DNA from: Candidatus Omnitrophota bacterium | GTDB lineage: Bacteria > Omnitrophota > Gorgyraeia > Gygaellales > Profunditerraquicolaceae | Direction: 5' to 3' | NCBI GenBank assembly: GCA_016931435.1 | Contig: JAFGET010000117.1 | Location: 1 to 11,423 of the forward strand | Length of the DNA: 11,423 nucleotides | In this document: positions 6,791 through 11,423 of the stretch, one piece after another | Position numbering within the stretch: position 1 is the stretch's first letter | Layout of the letters: each line of letters opens with the position of its first letter | Position numbers and translations under genes: made by a program | The notes under the pieces: generated by a model | Told to the model about the DNA's origin: nothing | The model's database searches: none | The model's input: only the letters and a program-made list of their open reading frames with translations

Positions 6791-6824
6791 GAAAAAAGCC
6801 GGCTACAGATTATTGGCTTTTTTC
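6791..6824 (-). terminator. Candidate intrinsic terminator after the membrane-anchored protein gene
   Basis: A perfect 10-base inverted repeat, GAAAAAAGCC (6791-6800) and GGCTTTTTTC (6815-6824), encloses a 14-base loop containing the TAA stop of the gene at 6810. On the minus-strand transcript the stem ends in a run of U. The stem is A-U rich with only four G-C pairs, so strength is uncertain. It would separate the 6810-7499 gene from the following 71-residue/HTH unit, which has its own ribosome site. Confidence 0.5.
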
Positions 6825-7499
6825 CTTTGTTTCATTGACATGAGTTGGAGTAATAATAAAAAATCTTTTTCCAAAAGTTTCTTGCTTCCACTTATTTATT
6901 TTTCTTATTCGAATGGTTTTCTTTGCATTATTAGTCGTAAGTAAGATTACTGATAATTCATTTTTATCTATGGCTTGTAAAAATTTCTCTCTGTCATCGG
7001 CCTCGAGCTTAAAAATCATATATCCTCTGTGGTAAGTTCCGACATCAAATATTCTTTCTTTATACTCTAGTGCTTTCGGGTGATAATCAAACGGAATTTC
7101 TTTCCCAGATTTATCTTTTATAGCGTTGTCATAATAAGAAGGTTCATAAAAGAATGGCGACTCTATGGCTGGAGCATTGCTTTGGTTATCTAAGCCGAAA
7201 CGCGGGAAAATAGGAACTTCGTTTATTTCAAATTTCGTAGAATCTGATAATTTTATATGCAATTTACTCTCTATCAAACCAATAGGGCGTTTCCCCTGGT
7301 TCAAAACATCAAGCCAGACTGCTATAAAGAGATTTTTCTGTTCTTGATAGTCGGCAAAAGCGCTTCCTTTTAGATTAATCTTCAGGTCAGGGCGATCTGT
7401 GCATAATTGATAACCAAATAGTAATAAACTAAATACGGCAGCGATTGAGCTTGCAATAGCAGCCCAACAATTCCATATTACTAACTTATTCTTTTTCAT
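6810..7499 (-). CDS. Membrane-anchored protein of unknown function
   Basis: A 229-residue protein that I do not recognise. It begins MKKNKLVIWN and has a single hydrophobic segment (about residues 8-31, CWAAIASSIAAVFSLLLFGY). The remaining roughly 195 residues are soluble with alternating strand-like segments (NLFIAVWLDVLNQGKRPIGL, HIKLSDSTKFEI, YMIFKLEADDREKF, LSVILLTTNNAKKTIRIRKI). This is compatible with a beta-sandwich domain held on the membrane by its N-terminus. I chose ATG 7499 because it overlaps the stop of the small ORF upstream (TGATG), implying coupled translation; a TTG at 7502 is the alternative, with AAGGA 9 bases before it. The gene is followed by a candidate terminator. Base composition is AT-rich like its neighbours in the accessory stretch. 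Confidence 0.7.
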   Translation of the reverse strand: MKKNKLVIWNCWAAIASSIAAVFSLLLFGYQLCTDRPDLKINLKGSAFADYQEQKNLFIAVWLDVLNQGKRPIGLIESKLHIKLSDSTKFEINEVPIFPRFGLDNQSNAPAIESPFFYEPSYYDNAIKDKSGKEIPFDYHPKALEYKERIFDVGTYHRGYMIFKLEADDREKFLQAIDKNELSVILLTTNNAKKTIRIRKINKWKQETFGKRFFIITPTHVNETKEKSQ

Positions 7500-7600
7500 C
7501 AAAATGACCCATCCTTTTCTATATTTCCTACAACTCTTTTTATTCTAAAATAATTATCTTTTTTAACAGCGCCAGCACCATCCCGAGCCATCGTAACCAA
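7499..7600 (-). CDS. Small ORF, copy 2 of the junction element (LVTxARDG half)
   Basis: From TTG 7600 (or ATG 7591) the frame reads LVTMARDGAGAVKKDNYF and continues RIKRVVGNIEKDGSF, stopping at TGA (7501-7499). It aligns with the copy at 8833-8961 as LVTxARDGxxxxKxDxxFxxKxxxGxI. Several differences fall in third codon positions or swap similar residues, so the likeness looks like a protein-level one. The RTFGWP half is absent: the match breaks off just before LVT, next to the inverted repeat at 7609-7648. The stop codon overlaps the ATG of the membrane-anchored protein gene. No clear ribosome site precedes it, so whether it is translated is uncertain. Confidence 0.4.
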   Translation of the reverse strand: MVTMARDGAGAVKKDNYFRIKRVVGNIEKDGSF

Positions 7601-7608
7601 CAGGCGAT

Positions 7609-7648
7609 TTACACTACATCGCTTATTTTTGTATTTCTTGTAGTGTAA
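7609..7648. repeat. 9-base perfect inverted repeat spanning the nucleotidyltransferase stop codon
   Basis: TTACACTAC (7609-7617) and GTAGTGTAA (7640-7648) are exact reverse complements separated by 22 bases that include the TAA stop at 7623. No T-run follows in the direction of transcription, so it does not look like an intrinsic terminator. It adjoins the truncated 5' end of the copy 2 element. Confidence 0.6.
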
Positions 7649-8321
7649 GACAAATCTCTTTCTCCTTTGTTTCTTCTAAGCCCCTCAAAATTTTCTTCTG
7701 CCATTTTTGTGGAATTGAATTAAATACCTGCTTAATTATGGTTGATTCACCTTTATCGATTAACGACTTCAAGATTTCGATAGCGGTATTTTTATCCTTT
7801 GCCGCTTTATCTTGTCTAAGCCTTCTCTGGAATATAATCAGCTTATGCAGCGCAAAATTAGCCGGATGAGGTAATGTCACATAAAAATCTTCTATTTTAA
7901 CCTTAATAGTATTAGACGACAGAAAGTTAAGAAATCTTAGGGCTACTGCGTTTATACCTAATTTTGGCAAAGGAAAGGGCTTATCTATACCCCTGCCCTT
8001 CTCCAGAACTAAAAACTCGAGCAATAAATCAGGATGCTCAAGCTTAATATATCCTTTGTTCCCTTTGTAGATTATAACGAAACCAAGATCATAAAGCAGC
8101 TCTGGCACATTAACCTCATGCCTTATCTTAGCGGGATCATGTATTAAGAAATCTATATCTCTGGTTTTCAATGCCGCGCGGTCCAGATACGAAGTACCGA
8201 CGAAATATTCATTGTAAAAATAAGCGCTCCAACTACCGATAAGAATAATATCTTTAAGTATCCCGGCCTTGTTGAACCGCCTTAAGATTTCAAAACACAA
8301 TTCACGCTGTTTCTTTTCCAC
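7623..8321 (-). CDS. GSU2403-like nucleotidyltransferase-fold protein
   Basis: A 232-residue protein with the nucleotidyltransferase signature GS (29-30, LIGSWSAYFY) followed by RDIDFLI with Asp55 and Asp57, the metal-binding pair. A further acidic residue is likely within LEHPDLLLEFLV (94-105). The blocks PLPKLGINAVALRFLNFL (117-134) and VTLPHPANFALHKLIIFQRR (148-167) recall, from memory, the NTP_transf_8/GSU2403 family. Related small nucleotidyltransferases serve as toxins or antitoxin-type AMPylators in AbiE and MNT systems; a defence or toxin role here is inference. The GTG start at 8321 has AGAGGG at good spacing and lies inside the end of the partner gene (20-base overlap), so the two are coupled. 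The gene is the second of a two-gene unit with its own promoter at 8668-8695. Confidence 0.8.
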   Translation of the reverse strand: MEKKQRELCFEILRRFNKAGILKDIILIGSWSAYFYNEYFVGTSYLDRAALKTRDIDFLIHDPAKIRHEVNVPELLYDLGFVIIYKGNKGYIKLEHPDLLLEFLVLEKGRGIDKPFPLPKLGINAVALRFLNFLSSNTIKVKIEDFYVTLPHPANFALHKLIIFQRRLRQDKAAKDKNTAIEILKSLIDKGESTIIKQVFNSIPQKWQKKILRGLEETKEKEICLTLQEIQK

Positions 8322-8616
8322 GTAATGCCCTCTTTATGAACTTAATCTGATTCTTAACTTGCGATAATAGTTTCTTATACTTATTAAGCATTTTTCTTTG
8401 TTCGGCGTAAACTTTCCTTACTTGTTCCGAAATGGGCCCTTTGTATATAAACTTCACCTTCTTACCTTGCCTTTTTACCAAATAATAATAATAACGTTTG
8501 CCTATCTTCTTACGTATAAGACAACCTTTAATTTTAGCGATCTCCCTCTGATAGCTTTTCAGCATATCGCGAGAGTTTTCCAGTTCTTCTTTCAACACTC
8601 CCTTAATTACGCCCAT
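8302..8616 (-). CDS. Small basic coiled-coil partner of the nucleotidyltransferase
   Basis: A 104-residue, strongly basic protein starting MGVIKGVLKEELENSRDMLK. Two long helices, likely coiled coil (residues about 5-30 and 65-100), flank a central hairpin with IGKRYYYYLVKRQGKKVKFI. That pattern (G-K-x-YYYYL-x(3)-G-K-K-V) is one I associate with small proteins encoded beside nucleotidyltransferases, but I cannot name the family with certainty. I chose ATG 8616 because AAGGAG (8624-8629) lies 7 bases upstream; an open frame continues to 8655 but runs through the -10 proximal leader and a palindrome. Its stop lies 20 bases inside the nucleotidyltransferase gene. High Lys/Arg content would fit nucleic-acid or nucleotide binding and an antitoxin or repressor role acting on the inverted repeats in its own promoter; this is inference. 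Confidence 0.7.
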   Translation of the reverse strand: MGVIKGVLKEELENSRDMLKSYQREIAKIKGCLIRKKIGKRYYYYLVKRQGKKVKFIYKGPISEQVRKVYAEQRKMLNKYKKLLSQVKNQIKFIKRALRGKETA

Positions 8617-8629
8617 GTTTATTCTCCTT

Positions 8630-8643
8630 GCCTGCCGGCAGGC
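8630..8643. promoter_or_regulatory. 14-base palindrome directly upstream of the ribosome site
   Basis: GCCTGCCGGCAGGC is perfectly self-complementary and abuts the AAGGAG site (8624-8629) of the small basic gene, inside the predicted leader transcript. It could be an operator or an RNA hairpin next to the ribosome site. Similar CCTGCCGGCAGG words occur as dispersed repeats in some uncultured bacteria, so a simple repeat is also possible. Confidence 0.5.
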
Positions 8644-8645
8644 TC

Positions 8646-8708
8646 TACCAAACATTATACCAATAAAATTATATTTTGTTTGGTAAGAATGTCAAGCTTT
8701 ATCTTACC
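8646..8708 (-). promoter_or_regulatory. Consensus promoter embedded in two inverted repeats
   Basis: On the minus strand a perfect -35 TTGACA (8690-8695) and a perfect -10 TATAAT (8668-8673) are 16 bases apart, predicting a start near 8661. Two inverted repeats overlay it. TACCAAACA (8646-8654) with TGTTTGGTA (8677-8685) brackets the -10. GGTAAGA (8682-8688) with TCTTACC (8702-8708) brackets the -35. Another TACCAA lies at 8658. This is the layout of a strong promoter repressed by a dimeric or multimeric protein, as in autoregulated toxin-antitoxin units; it drives 8302-8616 and 7623-8321. Confidence 0.75.
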
Positions 8709-8832
8709 TAACGATTTATCATAATTAACGGCTTTTGTATGGTAATGATTGCGGGGCAGAATTTGTTAGTGAGGATATCGCGTGGAAAATTCAACATCAT
8801 TCCACATTATGCAACTTCCATCAAATTCGTGC

Positions 8833-8961
8833 TTATTTGCCAATTTGCCCTAACCCCTTCACTCCAAAGCATTTATCCTCTTTAAAATCTCTAATGCCAT
8901 CCCGAGCCACTGTAACCAACGGCCAGCCGAAAGTGCGCAGTGATATAGTCTTCTTATTCAT
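8833..8961 (-). CDS. Small ORF, copy 3 of the junction element, the fullest copy (42 residues)
   Basis: ATG 8961 opens MNKKTISLRTFGWPLVTVAR, continuing DGIRDFKEDKCFGVKGLGQIGK to TAA (8835-8833). It carries both halves of the element: RTFGWP, shared with the copies at 6131-6199 and 9804-9864, and LVTxARDG plus its tail, shared with 7499-7600. An AAGGAA lies 12 bases before the ATG, too far to be a convincing ribosome site. It sits 38 bases after the methyltransferase stop and about 270 bases before the promoter of the nucleotidyltransferase pair. No homologous family is recognised. The rest of this gap (8709-8832) holds only a weak 6-base hairpin, GTGGAA/TTCCAC. Confidence 0.5.
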   Translation of the reverse strand: MNKKTISLRTFGWPLVTVARDGIRDFKEDKCFGVKGLGQIGK

Positions 8962-8999
8962 AATCAAGGTTTATTCCTTACTCAATCTATTTGTTCAAA

Positions 9000-9764
9000 T
9001 TACTGCTTTTGCGCGACAACGAGTATTTCAAAATCCTCTGTTGTCAATTTGTCTTTCCTCGAAAATGCCCCAAGCTTAGCTCCGAAAATATCTATTTTTT
9101 TATACCCGAGGGTTTTTAAAAGCCATGTTATCTCACTAGGTACATAGTAACGCTCGTTGCATTTTAATTCTTTTTTATTGCCTGAATCGTCCTCAAAAAC
9201 AACGGTATTATGATCACGGAAAGTCATCAGGTCAAAAGAGCAATCCTTACACTGGGACTGGCCTTCTTTCTGCGCCGACTCATAGAATTCTTTGACCGAA
9301 TGAAACAACGGGAACAACCCGTTTAATGTGGTGAAAACGAACTTGCCTTTATCTTTCAACGCTTTTGTTGCTTCTTTAAGGATATCAAAGTTCATCTCAT
9401 CTGTTTCCATAAGGGAAAACCCGCCTTCGCATAGCATAATTGCCAGATCGAATTCACCGTCAAACGGAAGATTGCGGGCATCTTGCGTTTGGAAGTCGAT
9501 GGCTACCCCTGCCTCTTGTGCCTTTTCCTTTGCCCTTTTGACCTGATTCTCGGAAAGGTCAACGCCAGTCACGCTATACCCTCTTTTCGTCAGCTCTATC
9601 GCGTGACGACCGGTGCCACAGCCGATATCAATGATCTTTAAGGATCTGTCGTGATCCAACTCCTCTTCGATAAAATCGCATTCTCCAACCGTCCCCTGGA
9701 CATAACACTCCTTGTCGTATTTCTGTGCATAATCCTCAAATAATGATTCATACCATTGTTTCAT
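9000..9764 (-). CDS. Class I SAM-dependent methyltransferase
   Basis: A 254-residue Rossmann-fold methyltransferase. Motif I is IIDIGCGTGRHA (44-55), the SAM-binding glycine loop. Motif II is VTGVDLSENQV (65-75), with the acidic residue that binds the ribose hydroxyls. Motif III is TQDARNLPF (93-101) and motif IV FDLAIMLCEGGFSL (105-118). The C-terminal half (NERYYVPSEITWLLKTLGYK, then KIDIFGAKLGAFSR) is typical of small-molecule methyltransferases of the Methyltransf_11/25 kind, but the substrate is not readable. A CKDCSFD motif (about 192-198) may add a metal or redox site. The ATG at 9764 follows GAGGGGG at 5-base spacing. It is a single gene flanked on both sides by copies of the junction element, which argues for an accessory rather than housekeeping role. 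Confidence 0.85.
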   Translation of the reverse strand: MKQWYESLFEDYAQKYDKECYVQGTVGECDFIEEELDHDRSLKIIDIGCGTGRHAIELTKRGYSVTGVDLSENQVKRAKEKAQEAGVAIDFQTQDARNLPFDGEFDLAIMLCEGGFSLMETDEMNFDILKEATKALKDKGKFVFTTLNGLFPLFHSVKEFYESAQKEGQSQCKDCSFDLMTFRDHNTVVFEDDSGNKKELKCNERYYVPSEITWLLKTLGYKKIDIFGAKLGAFSRKDKLTTEDFEILVVAQKQ

Positions 9765-9803
9765 TGTCGCCCCCTCTTCTTCACCAAACGTAATTTAGAT
9801 AGT

Positions 9804-9864
9804 TTATAATAGTCGTATTATCGGCCACCCGAATGTTTTAATTGAAAAAACTCATATCAATCAT
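9804..9864 (-). pseudogene. Copy 4 of the junction element, broken by a possible one-base shift
   Basis: AAAGGATAA precedes an ATG at 9864 that reads MIDMSFFN and stops. Dropping one T of the T6 run (minus strand, 9845-9850) gives MIDMSFSIKTFGWPIIRLL, stopping at 9804. The start-to-motif distance is then exactly that of the copy at 8833-8961 (8 residues before [RK]TFGWP). Directly after GWP lies a 16-base inverted repeat, ATAATA-GTCG-TATTAT (9806-9821), where the LVTxARDG half should be. It occupies the junction between sufB and the methyltransferase gene. Confidence 0.45.
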
Positions 9865-9886
9865 TTATCCTTTCAAGCGTTTTTAT

Positions 9887-11083
9887 TTAAAAAGCCCCTT
9901 TTTCGCATTGGGAGACCGCTTTATCTATTTCCTTTTTAAGCTCGGCAGGTAGCCCCATTATTGACGTATCTAAAAATCCCCTTACGATAGCTGCTTGCGC
10001 TTCATCCCGGGAAAGTCCCCGGGCCATAAGGTATTCTATTTCCTCTTTGGCGATCTTGCCGACAGCGGCCTCATGAGACATATCTACGCCCTCTACCGCA
10101 GCCTCAAGCTCAGGGATCGCGTGGATGGACCCTCCTCCTGTCAACATAAGACCGCGGCATTCAAGATGCGCTTTTATATCTTTTATTTCTCCTTTTAAAT
10201 GCCCCCTGGCGATAATATCTCCTCCTGCTGACACCGCCCGAGCGATAATCTCCGCGCTTGACTTTTCTGCTTTCAATACTGCCCTTGCGCCGACATCTAA
10301 ATACGAATCGGGATATGCGAAAAGCAAAGAATTATACCTGGCAATCGCGCCGCGGCCTATCAGCTCTGCCGTAGGATACATCTGCAGATTGCTTACCGAC
10401 TTAAGACAGATATAATTCGATAAAAATACCCCCCCTTCTTCAACCAGCGTAGCGGTCCTGGGCCTTACAGAAATATCCTGCGCCCAATTATGTATCATGG
10501 TAAAGGTCAACTTCGCTCCTTTTTTTACAAAAAACTCCGAAATCCCGATATGAAGGCCTCTTCTGACATCACCGGAGGTAGCGCATCCTGTTATTACCTG
10601 CAGTTCAGATCCTTCTTCGGCAATAATCACATTATGAACATTTTGAATTATATTGTCGTCGTTTATGAATAGGCATGCCTGTAAAGGATAGACCGCTTTT
10701 ACTCCCGGAAGCACCCTTAAAAAATACCCGTGGTGCGGTTGAGCCTGCGCTTGCCTGGTAAAATCATCGGCATCAGGCGAAACTATGCTCCAGAAATAAT
10801 CATCCAGCCATCCATGTTTTTTTAACGCCTCGGTAGTACTCATGACTTCAAGGCCGGGGTAAAGACTGCTTGCGTGGATTACGCTATGATCCATCTGGAT
10901 ATACGTGCCGGAGCGCGCCTTCAGGGAAGTATCTACTCCCGCAGATAGCATAGTCTTTTTTTGGCCCGGGCTTAATTTACGCGGGTCTTTAACATAAACA
11001 CCGGCTTGGGCCCGGGATTTATATGATCCGATATCTATTTCTTTTCCTCGGACCTTCTTTTCTTCAATCTTTCTCCGTCGCAT
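9887..11083 (-). CDS. sufB: SufB-type Fe-S cluster assembly scaffold (minimal SufCB system)
   Basis: SufB/SufD-family protein that, with the SufC ATPase, builds Fe-S clusters in the cytoplasm. From the ATG at 11083 it has 398 residues, close to short SufB proteins of minimal systems and shorter than classical SufB (about 480). The beta-helix core runs from about 120 to 335 (YPLQACLFINDDNIIQNVHN, ELQVITGCATSGDVRRGLHI, SNYICLKSVSNLQMYPTAEL). The C-terminal family block MSHEAAVGKIAKEEIEYLMA (335-354) with LSRDEAQAAIVRGF is clear. Cys167 in VITGCATSG and Cys309 in LECRG are candidate functional cysteines. The start is uncertain: ATG 11083 and ATG 11095 both lie inside sufC (49 or 61 bases of overlap) and neither has a strong ribosome site. 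No separate SufD, SufS or SufU is visible within the window. Confidence 0.85.
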   Translation of the reverse strand: MRRRKIEEKKVRGKEIDIGSYKSRAQAGVYVKDPRKLSPGQKKTMLSAGVDTSLKARSGTYIQMDHSVIHASSLYPGLEVMSTTEALKKHGWLDDYFWSIVSPDADDFTRQAQAQPHHGYFLRVLPGVKAVYPLQACLFINDDNIIQNVHNVIIAEEGSELQVITGCATSGDVRRGLHIGISEFFVKKGAKLTFTMIHNWAQDISVRPRTATLVEEGGVFLSNYICLKSVSNLQMYPTAELIGRGAIARYNSLLFAYPDSYLDVGARAVLKAEKSSAEIIARAVSAGGDIIARGHLKGEIKDIKAHLECRGLMLTGGGSIHAIPELEAAVEGVDMSHEAAVGKIAKEEIEYLMARGLSRDEAQAAIVRGFLDTSIMGLPAELKKEIDKAVSQCEKGAF

Positions 11084-11423
11084 CCCATACACCATCTGTA
11101 ACCTCGTTTTTTTACCGTTTTCAATATCTTTTTCGCATCTCCGACGCAATGTATCTTGCCGCCGGCTAAAACACACCCTCTATCCGGTCTTACGTAGTCA
11201 AAGATATAACCGGTGTGGGTGATGATTAAGGCGGCATTATCTTTATCGGCGTCAAGTATCCTATTCATGCTCTTTCCCACCAGAGCCACATTCTCCAAGT
11301 CTACCCCGGATTCAGGTTCGTCAAAAAGGCTTAATTTTAAAGAACCGGCCAAAAGTTGCAACAGCTCTAAACGTTTTAATTCCCCACCCGAAAACCCTAA
11401 ATTTATATCCCTGTTTAAAAAAT
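11035..11423 (-). CDS. sufC: SufC ATPase, 5' end cut by window edge
   Basis: The C-terminal 128 or so residues of an ABC-type ATPase paired with SufB. The visible part starts FLNRDINLGFSGGELKRLEL, containing the ABC signature FSGGE. Next come Walker B with the D-loop, LSLFDEPESGVD, and the switch histidine in LIITHTGYIF. Typical SufC proteins show DETDSGLD at Walker B; the DEPESGVD form and the cysteine pair near the end (GYRWCMGCDG) recall SufC proteins of minimal SufCB systems in archaea and anaerobes. SufC drives cluster formation by ATP-dependent change of the SufB scaffold. The stop TAG at 11035 lies inside sufB, so the two are coupled. Promoter and Walker A region are outside the window. 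Confidence 0.88.
   Translation of the reverse strand, partial: FLNRDINLGFSGGELKRLELLQLLAGSLKLSLFDEPESGVDLENVALVGKSMNRILDADKDNAALIITHTGYIFDYVRPDRGCVLAGGKIHCVGDAKKILKTVKKRGYRWCMGCDGERLKKRRSEEKK

Noticed and set aside
8398..8724. Plus-strand open frame of 108 codons across the small basic gene and its promoter
   Set aside because: Antisense shadow of the basic protein; it runs through the strong minus-strand promoter and shows no domain.
8764..8851. Possible integron attC site: GTTAGTG (8765-8771) and CCCTAAC ends
   Set aside because: The core sites face the wrong way for an attC (which begins with xxxTAAC and ends with GTTAxxx), the internal L-boxes are absent and the other junctions have no equivalent pair.
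8896..8925. CCCGAGCCA on the plus strand resembling a tRNA 3' end, which could make ARDG-type peptides antisense tRNA artefacts
   Set aside because: No T-arm, anticodon arm or D-arm can be folded around it, and the similarity between copies extends beyond what a tRNA end would give.
8735..9079. Plus-strand open frame of 114 codons overlapping the end of the methyltransferase
   Set aside because: It is antisense to the methyltransferase 3' end and to copy 3 of the junction element, has no ribosome site or recognisable domain, and its composition follows the minus-strand coding.
9880..9898. AAAAAG-GGG-CTTTTT hairpin at the sufB stop as a terminator
   Set aside because: Only six mostly A-U pairs with a 3-base loop; too weak to support.
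1..11423. CRISPR arrays, tRNA or rRNA genes, transposase genes
   Set aside because: Scanned by eye on both strands; no regularly spaced identical repeats, cloverleaf sequences or transposase motifs were seen.

Overview
All supported genes in this window lie on the minus strand, so transcription runs from position 11423 down to 1. The DNA is moderately AT-rich, and the stretch from about 6000 to 8700 looks AT-richer by eye than the two ends. The housekeeping content is a minimal SufC-SufB pair, MiaB and MiaA, a TPR-SPOR envelope protein and a GT-C glycosyltransferase ending in TPR repeats. Together with short decayed dispersed repeats lying inside genes, this suggests an uncultured Gram-negative-type bacterium, perhaps of the Omnitrophota/PVC kind. 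That placement is an inference from style of content, not from a marker gene.

Right end (9887-11423): the 3' part of sufC overlaps sufB, giving a minimal Fe-S cluster assembly unit. Left end (1-6024): ktrB (K+ channel subunit), miaB, a TPR-SPOR gene split by a one-base frameshift, a membrane glycosyltransferase with C-terminal TPRs, and miaA (cut by the window edge). They are packed with gaps of 27 bases or less or with overlaps, so this looks like one transcription unit. MiaA and MiaB act in sequence on A37 of tRNAs, and MiaB needs the Fe-S clusters that a Suf system makes.

Middle (about 6025-9886): an accessory stretch. It holds a SAM methyltransferase, a GSU2403-type nucleotidyltransferase with a small basic partner (toxin-antitoxin-like layout, with a strong promoter embedded in inverted repeats), a membrane-anchored protein of unknown function, a small unknown ORF, and a 53-residue MerR-type helix-turn-helix protein.

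The most striking pattern is a short same-strand coding element whose peptide carries [RK]T[FL]GWP and/or LVTxARDG. It occurs four times (6131-6199, 7499-7600, 8833-8961, 9804-9864), once at each junction of this stretch: after sufB, after the methyltransferase, after the nucleotidyltransferase pair and after the HTH gene. It looks like either a small-protein family or a repeat that delimits accessory gene blocks; I do not recognise it.

A second theme is small repeats invading miaB. An AT-rich repeat sits exactly where MiaB's C-terminal TRAM domain should be and supplies the signal-peptide-like start of the next gene. Two further repeat-like insertions lie in frame inside miaB. Three or four possible single-base frameshifts, mostly in homopolymers, mean that either assembly errors or real decay must be considered.
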